DNA from: M3007 sp040397785
GTDB taxonomy: Bacteria; Bacteroidota; Bacteroidia; Chitinophagales; Saprospiraceae
Length of the DNA: 64,000 bases
Reading direction: 5' to 3'
NCBI GenBank assembly: GCA_040397785.1
Contig: JBBAVI010000001.1
Span: forward strand, 62,001 to 126,000
Under the pieces are notes generated by a model. The model had not been told where the DNA came from. It did no database searches and worked only from the letters and a program-made list of their open reading frames with translations. Shown here one piece after another: positions 8,380-17,189 of this stretch. The first letter of the stretch is position 1, and every line of letters starts with the position of its first letter. Position numbers and translations under genes: made by a program.

Positions 8380-10538
8380 CAAAAGGCACCGCCCAGACTT
8401 ATAAGATTGCCCTGATGGGTAATCCGAACAGTGGCAAATCAACAATCTTTAATCAACTGACCGGCCTGCGCCAAAAAACAGGCAACTTCCCAGGGGTTAC
8501 CGTAGATATTAAATCGGGTAAAATTCGTTTTGCCGGTGGTATAGAGGCAATCTTGACCGACCTTCCAGGCACGTACAGTTTGTATCCTACCTCTTCCGAC
8601 GAAAAAATTGTGGCTGCCTTGCTCACAGAACCAGCCCATGCCAATTTTCCGGATGGCATTATTTATATTGCCGATACCAACCATTTAGAAAAACACTTGC
8701 TGCTCCTTACTCAAATCATGGATTTGGGTATTCCGATCCTATTGGCCCTCAACATGGCCGATACCGCCGCCGAACTGGGTATTAAGGTCAACATCGCCCG
8801 CTTATCCGAACGACTGGGAGTCCCCGTAGTGTTTGTGAGTGGGCGCACCGGCGAAAACATCGACCGTCTGCAAGCAGAATTGGAAAAAATGATGCTTGGT
8901 ACACAAGCGATCCATAAAACGGTGGCTTTTTATACCCCCACCGAGGCCGAAAAACAACTCATTGAGGCGGTTCAACTCAATTTGGGCACCGAAAACCCCT
9001 ATCGCGCACTCCTCATCGCCCACCATTACCAATGGTTGCCTTTTTTACAACGCAGCGAACGCGAAACCCTGGCCGCCATTGTCGAAACCAAACATTTTCA
9101 GTCCTTGCGCGCACAAGTAGATGAAACCCTCGATCGTTTCGACCGTTTTACGCCGTTTGTGCAAGAAAGTGTGCAGGAAGCGCCCGCCTTTCCCAATACC
9201 ACCACCGACCGCCTCGATGCCCTGCTTACCCACCGAATTGGCGGCCCATTGATTTTCTTTACCGTGATGCTACTCATGTTTCAGGCTATTTTCGATTGGA
9301 GCGTTTATCCGATGGATTGGATTGAAACCGGGTTTTCGTGGCTCAATGATGGCTTGAAAGCGGCTTTGCCTGCTGGCTGGTTTAGTGACCTGCTTACCGA
9401 TGGCATTTTGGCCGGATTGTCGGGCATTTTGATTTTTATCCCTCAAATTGCAATTTTATTCCTCCTCATTACCATCCTGGAAGAAGTAGGATATATGTCG
9501 CGGGTAGTGTTTATGTTTGATAAAACCATGCGCCGCGCCGGGATGAATGGACGCAGTGTCATTTCACTCATTGGCGGCGGTGCCTGTGCGGTACCCGCCA
9601 TCATGAGCAGCCGAACCATCGGCAATTGGCAGGAACGGCTGATTACCATCATGGTAACCCCGTTTATCAGCTGCAGTGCGCGTATCCCTGTTTATTTGGT
9701 GTTAATTGGCCTGGCGGTGCCTGCCATCAAAGTAGGTGGCTTCATCAACGCGCAAACCCTGGTGTTTGCCAGTATGTATGCCCTGGGCGTAATCGCAGCA
9801 TTTGCCTCTGGATGGGCGATGAAAAAATGGTTACGTACCCGCGAACCGTCTTTCCTGGCCATTGAACTGCCCGAATACCGCATGCCCGACTGGAAAAATG
9901 TAGCATTGACCGTATGGGAAAAAGTAGCAGCCTTTGTGTGGGGCGCCGGTAAAATTATCCTCTTTGTGTCGATTGCCTTGTGGGGACTCTCGCGTTTTGG
10001 GCCTGGAAATGCCGTTGAAACGGCCGAAAATATCGCCCAGGAAAAAGCCCGGACTACGCAATTATCTACTTCCGAAACAGAAGATCTGATTGCGCACCAT
10101 CGGCTGGAGGCATCCTATGCCGGACAAATGGGCAAATTTATTGAACCCGCGATACGTCCGCTGGGTTACGACTGGAAAATTGGCATCGCCCTGCTCACCT
10201 CCTTTGCAGCCCGTGAAGTGTTTACCGGTACGTTGGCCGTTTTGTACAACATGGGGTCGGCCGAACCCGATATTTCTTCGCGGACCGAAAATCAGGCAAA
10301 AATGACCATGCGGGCTAAAATGCGCGAGGAAACCTTCAGCGATAACGGAAAACCCGTGTACACCCTGGCAACCGCATTATCCCTGCTCGTTTTTTATGCC
10401 CTGGCCTTGCAATGCATGAGCACCATTGCTGTGGTAAAGCGCGAAACGGGCAGTTGGAAATGGGCATTGTTCCAATTTGCCTTCATGAGCGTACTCGCTT
10501 ATATCGTAGCCTGGTTGGTGTACCTGCTGTTTTCTTAA
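8376..10538 (+). CDS. feoB: Ferrous iron transporter FeoB
   Basis: 720 residues. The N-terminal G domain has G1 GNPNSGKST (15-23), G3 DLPGTYSL and G4 NMAD, and is followed by the GDI helical region. The membrane part shows the two gate motifs with conserved Cys, GGGACAVPAIM and TPFISCSARIPVY, and a later SFAAREVF. Inner-membrane GTP-dependent Fe(II) importer. Its stop codon overlaps the stop of the convergent acyl-CoA ligase gene, the two sharing the sequence TTAA, so there is no room for an intergenic terminator. Confidence 0.97.
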   Translation: MTKGTAQTYKIALMGNPNSGKSTIFNQLTGLRQKTGNFPGVTVDIKSGKIRFAGGIEAILTDLPGTYSLYPTSSDEKIVAALLTEPAHANFPDGIIYIADTNHLEKHLLLLTQIMDLGIPILLALNMADTAAELGIKVNIARLSERLGVPVVFVSGRTGENIDRLQAELEKMMLGTQAIHKTVAFYTPTEAEKQLIEAVQLNLGTENPYRALLIAHHYQWLPFLQRSERETLAAIVETKHFQSLRAQVDETLDRFDRFTPFVQESVQEAPAFPNTTTDRLDALLTHRIGGPLIFFTVMLLMFQAIFDWSVYPMDWIETGFSWLNDGLKAALPAGWFSDLLTDGILAGLSGILIFIPQIAILFLLITILEEVGYMSRVVFMFDKTMRRAGMNGRSVISLIGGGACAVPAIMSSRTIGNWQERLITIMVTPFISCSARIPVYLVLIGLAVPAIKVGGFINAQTLVFASMYALGVIAAFASGWAMKKWLRTREPSFLAIELPEYRMPDWKNVALTVWEKVAAFVWGAGKIILFVSIALWGLSRFGPGNAVETAENIAQEKARTTQLSTSETEDLIAHHRLEASYAGQMGKFIEPAIRPLGYDWKIGIALLTSFAAREVFTGTLAVLYNMGSAEPDISSRTENQAKMTMRAKMREETFSDNGKPVYTLATALSLLVFYALALQCMSTIAVVKRETGSWKWALFQFAFMSVLAYIVAWLVYLLFS

Positions 10539-12361
10539 GCGTACATTTCGGCGATTTCCTTTTCAAATTTTTGCAAAATCACCCGCCGTTTCAATTTTAA
10601 GGTGGGCGTCAATTCCGCATCCGTACCATCGGTTTTAGCAGGCTCCCAAGGCGCGGCCAAAAGGACAAATTTTTTCACTTGTTCAGCATGGCCAAAGTGC
10701 GGATTTACCCGATCTACCAGCATTTGATAGCGTGCAACTACTTCCGGGAGCAGAATCATGTCGGCAAGATTGGTCCATTTAACATGATGGAGATGACACC
10801 ACTCTTTGAGCCCTTCCTCCGAAGGTATAATCAAGGCAGATACAAACTTTTGATTTTCCCCAATAATCATGGCCTGATCCACCAACCGATGCTCTTTAAA
10901 CACCGTTTCAATGGGCGTCGGTGCTACGTATTTGCCGCCACTGGTTTTGAGCAATTCCTTTTTGCGATCGGTAATTTTCAAAAAAGTGCCGCCATGATGC
11001 CCCGTCACCAGCATGCCTACATCGCCTGTAATTAACCAGCGTCCGGCAGCATCCTCCTGGATCATCTCGGCTGTTTTTTCAGGATGTTTGTAAAATCCGA
11101 GCATAATTCCCGGACTTGTTGCCCATATTTCGCCCTCGCCCGGCCGGTAGTCACCTCGATCATCTATTTTAACGACCACATTTTCTAACAATTGACCCAC
11201 CGTACCCAACATAGCCCCACCCGGAGCAAAATTACTGAAACTCAAAGCCGGAGCCGCCTCTGTTAAACCATACCCTTCCCGCACCGGAATACCCGCTGCA
11301 TTGAATACCCGCATAATCCGCATCGGACAAGCACTGGCACCCGTTATAATGCCTTTGATGGAGCCCCCCAATGCCTCCCGCCATTTCGAAAAAATCAGGC
11401 GGTCGGCAATGCGGCACTTTAATGCCTTTAAACCCGTGCGTTTTTTGTCAAACTCCCAATCCTCTGTTTGTTCTATGGCCCAAAAAAAGAGTGCCCGCTT
11501 GATTCCTTTCAACGTTTGTCCGCGCGCAAGGATTCGTTCGTACACTTTTTCCAACAAACGTGGTACCGTTGCGAAAAAATGCGGCTGAATGGCTTTCAAA
11601 TCTCCATCGTCTCCCCCTAGGTTTTCGGTACCCGTAAAGGTCGTACTCACCCCATATGCCACATAAGCATACACCACAGCGCGTTCAAAAATATGGCTCA
11701 CCGGCAAAAAACTCAATCCACGATCGCCAAATTGGAGGGGCAACATCTTCCGCATCGCTTCTACATTGAATACGATATTCCGATGAGAAAGCATGACGCC
11801 TTTCGGATTTCCCGTAGTGCCGGAAGTGTAAATGACCGTCGCCATGTCGTCCGGTTTTATTCCTGCTTTAATTGCCAATACCTCCGAAAGGTCTGCATCC
11901 GGCGGAGCAAGCAATACCTTATCCCAACGCTCGGCGGTATCATGGTCCTCAAAACTGAAAATGTTTAGCAAGGTGGGCGTACTTTCCTGGGCCGTGGCCA
12001 TTTTTTCATACAAATCACCCGGACCAACCACACAATATTTCGCTTCCGACTCATTCAAAATATAGGCAAACTCTCGAGCGCTGATGGTTGGGTACAAAGG
12101 AATATTGAGTACCCCAATTTGCAACAACGCAAAATCAAGAATCACCCATTCAGGGGTCGTTTTATATACCGCAGTGGCAACCTTATCGCCCGGCTTTAGC
12201 CCCAAGGCCAAGAGCCCTACACTGGTTCGGTTTACTTGATCAAGCACTTCGGCGGTAGAATAATAATACCATTCATCGTTCTTTTTAGCACCAAAGGCCC
12301 GTATCAACGGAAAATGGGCGGCTTGATCATCCAAATATTCAAAAATGCACTTATCTGTCAT
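10535..12361 (-). CDS. Long-chain acyl-CoA synthetase (AMP-forming)
   Basis: 608 residues, ANL superfamily. The P-loop is YTSGTTGNPKGVMLSHRN; YGLTEAAP and TGDVGMLV are the later adenylation motifs, and KELLKTSGGKYVAP is the hinge/lysine region of FAA/FadD15-type ligases. It activates fatty acids to acyl-CoA for beta-oxidation or lipid synthesis, and probably works with the fused dehydrogenase/hydratase at 26736-29135. No clear promoter box was found upstream. Confidence 0.93.
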   Translation of the reverse strand: MTDKCIFEYLDDQAAHFPLIRAFGAKKNDEWYYYSTAEVLDQVNRTSVGLLALGLKPGDKVATAVYKTTPEWVILDFALLQIGVLNIPLYPTISAREFAYILNESEAKYCVVGPGDLYEKMATAQESTPTLLNIFSFEDHDTAERWDKVLLAPPDADLSEVLAIKAGIKPDDMATVIYTSGTTGNPKGVMLSHRNIVFNVEAMRKMLPLQFGDRGLSFLPVSHIFERAVVYAYVAYGVSTTFTGTENLGGDDGDLKAIQPHFFATVPRLLEKVYERILARGQTLKGIKRALFFWAIEQTEDWEFDKKRTGLKALKCRIADRLIFSKWREALGGSIKGIITGASACPMRIMRVFNAAGIPVREGYGLTEAAPALSFSNFAPGGAMLGTVGQLLENVVVKIDDRGDYRPGEGEIWATSPGIMLGFYKHPEKTAEMIQEDAAGRWLITGDVGMLVTGHHGGTFLKITDRKKELLKTSGGKYVAPTPIETVFKEHRLVDQAMIIGENQKFVSALIIPSEEGLKEWCHLHHVKWTNLADMILLPEVVARYQMLVDRVNPHFGHAEQVKKFVLLAAPWEPAKTDGTDAELTPTLKLKRRVILQKFEKEIAEMYA

Positions 12362-12714
12362 TGTTTATGATGTTCAGTTAAAAGTCGATGCAATTTGATT
12401 AAAAATTTAGCAGAAATACAAAATAATTATTGCGCATTAAAATGACCTTTTTTTTGCCTTTCAAACGTTATTCCGACCCAAATTTTAACAGATGCGAAAA
12501 AAAATCAAAAAAAAATTACATCCAAAAAAAGTTTTTATTCAACAAATTTACGATATATGAAAAAATAATTGCCCAAAAACTTGCAAAAATGCTTAAATAT
12601 CTAAATATTTGCATCGAAGATACATTAAAATGGCTTGATATGCGCCAACAAAGCAATTCAACAAACGCCTTTTTATGTTCTTTATGTTCAATTTTGAATA
12701 CCGCACTTTTGTAT

Positions 12715-12842
12715 CATCAATCAGCGACAACAGCGCAGCACAAAGGAAACAGCGGGAATGATTGATCAATAACTTCGAAACTTTTCATGAGATTATATAC
12801 GGGAAACCGGCGCGATGCAAACGAGCATCGCGCTTTTTTTTT
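12715..12842 (+). ncRNA. Putative intergenic small RNA (about 127 nt)
   Basis: CACTTTTG at 12704-12711 differs from TAnnTTTG by one base. Starting about five bases later, ATCAATCA (12716-12723) can pair with TGATTGAT (12759-12766), closing a 35-base loop region. A single-stranded stretch follows, then a small CGG-GAAA-CCG hairpin and a perfect 9-bp terminator stem with nine T. The terminator points plus, while both neighbouring genes are on the minus strand, so it has no protein gene to serve. I recognise no known RNA family. The existence of a transcript is inferred. Confidence 0.55.
12810..12842 (+). terminator. Rho-independent terminator of putative small RNA
   Basis: Arms 12810-12818 and 12825-12833 (GCGCGATGC / GCATCGCGC), loop AAACGA, then nine T. 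The T-run exists only on the plus strand. Confidence 0.88.
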
Positions 12843-12865
12843 GTCCCTAAGCGTACGGGCACTTT

Positions 12866-15010
12866 TTATTTTTGATGCTTTTGATAATGCGCCAAAGCCC
12901 AACGAATGGCATCATAATTAAACCGCCCCTCAAAATGATCAAAGATGGGCTTGAGCATATAAGGCGTTTCGAACAACGACAATGCCCCCTGAATGAGATC
13001 CATTTCCTCCGGTCCCACCCACTGATAGATATCGATCGTTTCGCCACGTTCGTACATGGTAACCAAATGCGCCATCACGGAGTTGGGCGAAATACCCCGT
13101 ACTTCCGCAATTTCCGCCACACTTTGACCTTTTTTGTACAAATCAAGGGTTGCTACCTGGGTACTACCTTTAATATTTACCCCTTCCTCCTTTTTCTCCA
13201 GCACAAATTTTCGGATTTCACCGATAAACGCATCGCCATACAATTGAAGTTTGCGTTCACCCACACCGCTTACCATCAACAGCTCGGTGTCCGACAAGGG
13301 TTGTTTTTCGACCATTTCTTTCAGGGTCACATCACTAAAAATAAGATAGGGCGGCACGCCCTGTTTTTGGGCAGTCAACCGGCGCAAAGCAACCAGCCGT
13401 TCGAACAAAGCCTCCCGCAGCGATTGTGTAGGCGATTTTGATTGCAACACAGGCTGCCGTTCTGTTGGCGCTTTTTTAACATCGGGTTTCGGAAGGGCAA
13501 GTTTTACCCTTTTCCCTTCAAATAATACAGATTTTCCCGCATCGGTGACCCGCAAATGGCTAAAATCATCGTAAGCAATCTCAATATATCCATGATGTAG
13601 CATTTGCGACATCAAAAACAACCATTCGTCGTAACTGTATTCTTTTCCCGCGCCATAGGTTTTAATTTCATGAAAACGCGCATCAAAAATTTCCCGGCGT
13701 TGGCTCCCCCTCAAAATATCTACCAATAAAGTCATACCCACTTTTTCGCCGGTACGCAATATCGCCGACAAGGCTTTTTGGGCAGCTAGCGTTCCATCAA
13801 AATGCTGGGGCGGATGCTGACAAACGTCGCAATTGCCACAATTTTGATCGTAAACCTCGTTAAAATAGTTCAAAATTGTGCGTCGGCGACATACCGGGCC
13901 TTCCGCTACCTGAAACATCCGGTTAAGTTTGGCTATTTTTAACTGCTTTTGTTCCTCACTGCCTTCCGATTGCTCAAACATATCGCGGTATGTTTGCACA
14001 TCGGCGTAGCTAAAAAACAAAAGTGCGTCGGCAGGCAAGCCATCGCGCCCGGCCCGGCCCAACTCCTGATAATAACCTTCCACGTTGCGCGGTAAGTTGT
14101 AATGGATTACAAAACGCACATTGCTCTTGTCAATGCCCATTCCAAACGCAATAGTGGCACAAACAATCGGCACCCGATCATTGATAAAATCCTCCTGCAC
14201 CTTATTGCGTTTGGCGGCCGGCAAATCAGCATGGTAATAGGCTGCCTGAAAACCAGCAGCATTCAGTTTTTCCGCGATGGTTTCGCAAGTTTTGCGCGCA
14301 AGACAATATATAATACCCGATTGACCTGGCCTTTCTTTTAAGTAAGCCAGCATTTGTTCCATGCGGCGTTGCCCCGGACGCACCTGCAAACTAATATTGG
14401 GCCGATCAAAAGAGGCGATAAATACTGCCGGATTTTGCAAACCCAACTGATCGGCAATATCTTTTCGCGTAACGCGGTCGGCCGTGGCAGTAAGCGCCAT
14501 CACCGGTATGTGGGGAAACTGGTTTTTAAGAAAACGCAACTGGGTGTACTCCGGCCGAAAATCGTGGCCCCAGGAAGAAATGCAATGTGCCTCATCTATG
14601 GCAAACATGCTTATTTTTAAGCGTTTAAGCAACGGTTGAAAACCCTGGGAAACCAGTTTTTCGGGACTGACATACAACAGTTTGAGGTATCCGGCCAGGA
14701 GCGCGTCTTCCACATTGCGGCTTTGAGAAGCATCCAGCGAACTATTCAGGAAAGCCGCCGGAATACCATTGGCGGTCAAGCCCTCTACCTGGTCTTTCAT
14801 AAGGGCAATGAGCGGACTCACCACAATGGTGGTACCCTCGAGGGTAATGGCTGGAATTTGGAAACAAATGCTTTTGCCGCCACCGGTGGGCATTAAAACC
14901 AGCACATCGCGCTGATCGTACACTGTTTGGATGATATCCGCCTGCAAAGGGCGAAACTGATCATAGCCAAACGTTTTTTTAAGAGCAAGGGATGCGTGCT
15001 GCAGGTTCAT
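12866..15010 (-). CDS. recQ: ATP-dependent DNA helicase RecQ
   Basis: 714 residues. The superfamily 2 helicase core has Walker A TGGGKS (42-47), DEAH at 139-142 followed by the RecQ aromatic loop CISSWGHDFRPEY, and motif VI QELGRAGRDG. Cys374, 391, 394 and 397 form the RecQ zinc cluster. An RQC winged helix, an HRDC domain (about 515-600, LPYLIFSD-type start as PPYLIFSDVTLKEM) and a C-terminal helix-turn-helix extension with SVAEIAEVRGISPNSV follow. It is a 3'-5' helicase for recombination and fork repair. A promoter box TAAATTTG with a TTG 21 bases upstream sits at 15086-15079. Confidence 0.96.
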   Translation of the reverse strand: MNLQHASLALKKTFGYDQFRPLQADIIQTVYDQRDVLVLMPTGGGKSICFQIPAITLEGTTIVVSPLIALMKDQVEGLTANGIPAAFLNSSLDASQSRNVEDALLAGYLKLLYVSPEKLVSQGFQPLLKRLKISMFAIDEAHCISSWGHDFRPEYTQLRFLKNQFPHIPVMALTATADRVTRKDIADQLGLQNPAVFIASFDRPNISLQVRPGQRRMEQMLAYLKERPGQSGIIYCLARKTCETIAEKLNAAGFQAAYYHADLPAAKRNKVQEDFINDRVPIVCATIAFGMGIDKSNVRFVIHYNLPRNVEGYYQELGRAGRDGLPADALLFFSYADVQTYRDMFEQSEGSEEQKQLKIAKLNRMFQVAEGPVCRRRTILNYFNEVYDQNCGNCDVCQHPPQHFDGTLAAQKALSAILRTGEKVGMTLLVDILRGSQRREIFDARFHEIKTYGAGKEYSYDEWLFLMSQMLHHGYIEIAYDDFSHLRVTDAGKSVLFEGKRVKLALPKPDVKKAPTERQPVLQSKSPTQSLREALFERLVALRRLTAQKQGVPPYLIFSDVTLKEMVEKQPLSDTELLMVSGVGERKLQLYGDAFIGEIRKFVLEKKEEGVNIKGSTQVATLDLYKKGQSVAEIAEVRGISPNSVMAHLVTMYERGETIDIYQWVGPEEMDLIQGALSLFETPYMLKPIFDHFEGRFNYDAIRWALAHYQKHQK

Positions 15011-15075
15011 AGTCGGTGGATTAAAGATTAGGAAGAAAGTAGTGCATGCTTTTTGGTAAAATCATTTCAACGAAA

Positions 15076-15169
15076 GTGCAAATTTAAAACAAATTGATTG
15101 ATCTTGTCAAGGTGGTAAAAAAAATAAAAAAATGTTTTTTAAATAACATTTTTTGTTTTAAATTTGCAC
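15076..15169. promoter_or_regulatory. Mirror-image divergent promoters (recQ / glucosaminidase-like)
   Basis: A perfect 16-base inverted repeat, 15076-15091 and 15154-15169, contains the -7 boxes TAAATTTG of both divergent genes (15086-15079 minus; 15159-15166 plus). On the minus side TTGACA lies 21 bases upstream, matching Bacteroidota spacing. The symmetry extends beyond the promoter consensus and could also be an operator. Confidence 0.65.
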
Positions 15170-15251
15170 CCAGAAAACATAAAATAGCTGGCTAACTTCA
15201 TCAAATGTTTGGATTGTAACAACTTAAACATCACTTTAATCATTTTTAGCC

Positions 15252-15908
15252 ATGCTATGGAAATTTTTTAAAACAAATTGGTTCTCAATTGCCTTGGTAC
15301 TCATTGTACTCCTGGCAGTTGCCCGCAAAAGCTTCACCGTTTTTTTGAAGGGAACCGGCTCTAAAAATGGCAACGCCAAAACGGAGAAGTACACCGACCT
15401 TGCACAAGTTTCGGACGCAAAGTCTTTACTGGGATTAATGTCCGGAAATCAAAGCGCCGGTCAGCACCTGCCGGAAATCACAGAAACGGAAGCCGCTGCA
15501 TTTTTCAAACGATTTAGTAAGGTTGCGCAAGGTGAACGCAAAAAATTTGGGGTCCCCGCTTCCGTATTGCTGGCACTCGCTTATGTGAATAGCCATGCCG
15601 GAAAGCGCCAAATCGCTTCTGAAGCCACGAACTATTTTGCCCTGCTCTGTTCAAATGATTGGGACGGTGCCATGGCACAAGTAGAAGGCCATTGTTTCCG
15701 GCGCTACAATACCCCCTGGGAAAGTTTCCGCGATTTTAGTATTTACCTGGCTGCCCAGGATTGGTATGGCGATTTACGCAAATCGGCTGGACGTGATTGG
15801 CAAGCCTGGGTAAAAGGTTTGAACGGGGTTTCGGATGTACTTGAAGCAAAGGCGGCCTTAAAGCAGGTAATCGAACAATACCGTTTGTACGAATTAGATG
15901 CCCCATAG
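15252..15908 (+). CDS. Glucosaminidase-fold membrane protein, probably catalytically inactive
   Basis: 218 residues. One N-terminal membrane segment (about 10-25), a linker, then a FlgJ/Atl-type glucosaminidase domain (about 80-190): GVPASVLLALAY, ASEATNYFALLC, HCFRRYNTPWESFRDFSIYL are clear family landmarks. The catalytic Glu, normally in the A-x-x-E-S-G stretch after PASxxLAQA, is replaced by Asn113 (LAYVNSHAG). If the alignment is right the protein cannot hydrolyse peptidoglycan and may bind it instead. A promoter box lies at 15159-15166. Confidence 0.8.
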   Translation: MLWKFFKTNWFSIALVLIVLLAVARKSFTVFLKGTGSKNGNAKTEKYTDLAQVSDAKSLLGLMSGNQSAGQHLPEITETEAAAFFKRFSKVAQGERKKFGVPASVLLALAYVNSHAGKRQIASEATNYFALLCSNDWDGAMAQVEGHCFRRYNTPWESFRDFSIYLAAQDWYGDLRKSAGRDWQAWVKGLNGVSDVLEAKAALKQVIEQYRLYELDAP

Positions 15909-15978
15909 TGCAACTAGATCGTTCATTTTTCTTCAAAACTTTAACCAAATCTATTTGGATGCCTCTAATTTCCGGAGT

Positions 15979-15986
15979 TAACTTTG
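15979..15986 (+). promoter_or_regulatory. Promoter of DUF4783 gene
   Basis: TAACTTTG with TTG at 15955-15957, 21 bases upstream, the textbook Bacteroidota spacing. The transcript would start near 15991, giving a leader of about 98 nt. Confidence 0.7.
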
Positions 15987-16088
15987 CGTTAACACTAAAC
16001 TGCTACGATTTTCAGTTACATTGTACGAGCGCGGCGTAAGAATTGCATCGTTCCGGTTATCGGACAGTCAAACTAAAATAATTTGGTC

Positions 16089-16478
16089 ATGAAGAACCTG
16101 CTTTTTTTAATTGCTTTTGCCCCTGCGGTATTATTTGCCAAGCAGGGTAATCCTAGCCTCGAAACCATTGCTACAGCACTGAATACCGGCGATGTGGAAA
16201 CATTATCAAAATATTTTGCCGATAATGTGGAAATTTCTATCCAGGACAAAGAACAAGTGTACCGCAAAAGCGAGGCCACCGAAGTGATGCGCGGCTTTTT
16301 TAACAACAACAAACCCAAGGCATTTAGTCAAGTGCACAAAGGAACCAGCCGCGAAAACAGCGACCAGTATTGTATTGGAAACCTAAGTGCAAGTTCTGGC
16401 AATTACCGGGTATATTTGTACCTGAAAGTAAATGGCGCAAATATGCAGATTCAGGAGATTCGCCTAGACAAAGAATAA
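16089..16478 (+). CDS. DUF4783 periplasmic protein
   Basis: 129 residues. A signal peptide (MKNLLFLIAFAPAVLFA) precedes an NTF2/SnoaL-like domain of the DUF4783 family, small proteins largely confined to Bacteroidota: LNTGDVETLSKYFADNVEISI and FFNNNKPKAFSQVHKG are typical. Function of the family is unknown. The frame begins upstream at a TTG, but the ATG at 16089 opens directly onto the signal peptide. The neighbouring rpTHX gene follows on the same strand after 48 bases but has its own promoter-like box. Confidence 0.85.
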   Translation: MKNLLFLIAFAPAVLFAKQGNPSLETIATALNTGDVETLSKYFADNVEISIQDKEQVYRKSEATEVMRGFFNNNKPKAFSQVHKGTSRENSDQYCIGNLSASSGNYRVYLYLKVNGANMQIQEIRLDKE

Positions 16479-16483
16479 AAGTG

Positions 16484-16491
16484 TATCTTCG
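16484..16491 (+). promoter_or_regulatory. -7-like box TATCTTCG before THX gene
   Basis: TATCTTCG followed by C, a one-base variant of TAnnTTTG also seen before 29135 (minus), 32832 and 37538. It is 36 bases upstream of the THX start codon. Confidence 0.45.
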
Positions 16492-16526
16492 CGCCTCAAT
16501 TTTAACAAAATACTTTTTCGACTATC

Positions 16527-16643
16527 ATGGGCAAAGGTGATCCAAGAACTAAACGCGGCAAAACTACGCGCGGCTCGCATGGAAATGCACGGCCAAAATT
16601 GCAAAAATTGAAAACGATCCTGAAAAAGTTGGCTGGTAAATAA
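16527..16643 (+). CDS. 30S ribosomal protein THX
   Basis: 38-residue basic protein beginning MGKGDPRTKRGKTTRGSHG and ending in a Lys-rich helix. MGKGD-x-x-T-x-RGK-x-x-RGS-x-G is the signature of ribosomal protein THX (S31e-like, bTHX), a small 30S subunit component first described in Thermus and widespread in Bacteroidota. The gene is too short for most ORF filters. It is bounded by its own promoter-like box and a strong terminator at 16671-16712, so it may be a single-gene unit. Confidence 0.93.
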   Translation: MGKGDPRTKRGKTTRGSHGNARPKLQKLKTILKKLAGK

Positions 16644-16670
16644 TTCAGTTGCGGAACGTTTTTTCCATGT

Positions 16671-16712
16671 AAAGCCATGTCGGTCCCTTGTTGGGCCTGA
16701 CATGGCTTTTTT
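16671..16712 (+). terminator. Rho-independent terminator after THX gene
   Basis: Arms 16671-16681 and 16699-16709 (AAAGCCATGTC / GACATGGCTTT) form 11 pairs, with extra pairing inside the loop, followed by a T-run to 16712. Confidence 0.88.
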
Positions 16713-16781
16713 AATTTCAGGAAATCATGGATTGCTGATTAGACTTTTGGGGTAGGGCTGTGCTTACCCCACCCTTAAAAT

Positions 16782-17189
16782 CTATTGCTTGGTTCCACGG
16801 AAGGTATTGGAACTACTTGTTGCATTTCCAGGCGTTAATATGAGCCCCAACTGCGTGTCGCTGTTGGTCAATTCGCCCGTGCCACTGGTGCTCACCGAAA
16901 AAATAGGTTGCGCGGCGATGTTCAATTTGTTGTCGGCAGTAAACGTGGCTGTAAACGTGCTCGCATTGGCCCCAACGGTCAATACAATTTTTACACCGCC
17001 ATTTTCTTCTACCACGACGACCACCGCATCTACCGGTGTTGGCGAAGGACTGTTGCTTACATTGGCGTATTTGCCAACGTAAGTACCCGGATACGCGCTT
17101 TGTGGGGTCGGCGTGATGGGGGTTTCGTCTTTTTCACAACTACAAAAACAGCACGCGGCAAAGGCGAGGAAAAGGATAACTTTTTGCAT
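16782..17189 (-). CDS. Lipoprotein of unknown function
   Basis: 135 residues. A lipoprotein signal peptide ends CFCSC, and the acylated Cys is followed by EKDE, an acidic pattern like the export signal of surface-exposed Bacteroidota lipoproteins. The mature part is a small Thr/Ser/Val-rich beta domain with AYPGTYVGKYANVS, resembling unnamed lipid-binding or lipocalin-like DUFs. No catalytic motif is visible. The family is not recognised. Confidence 0.75.
   Translation of the reverse strand: MQKVILFLAFAACCFCSCEKDETPITPTPQSAYPGTYVGKYANVSNSPSPTPVDAVVVVVEENGGVKIVLTVGANASTFTATFTADNKLNIAAQPIFSVSTSGTGELTNSDTQLGLILTPGNATSSSNTFRGTKQ

Larger units (their letters stand above)
12362..12865. other. Intergenic region with small RNA locus
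   Basis: A 504-base A+T-rich gap between two minus-strand genes. A frame at 12430-12765 encodes only low-complexity Lys/Asn-rich sequence and is not believed. From about 12700 the sequence changes to a promoter-like box, a long-range stem and a perfect plus-strand terminator; these are listed separately as a putative small RNA. Confidence 0.6.

Noticed and set aside
12430..12765. 111-residue frame in the intergenic region
   Set aside because: Lys/Asn-rich low complexity from A-rich DNA, no promoter at its start, and it runs into the putative small RNA.
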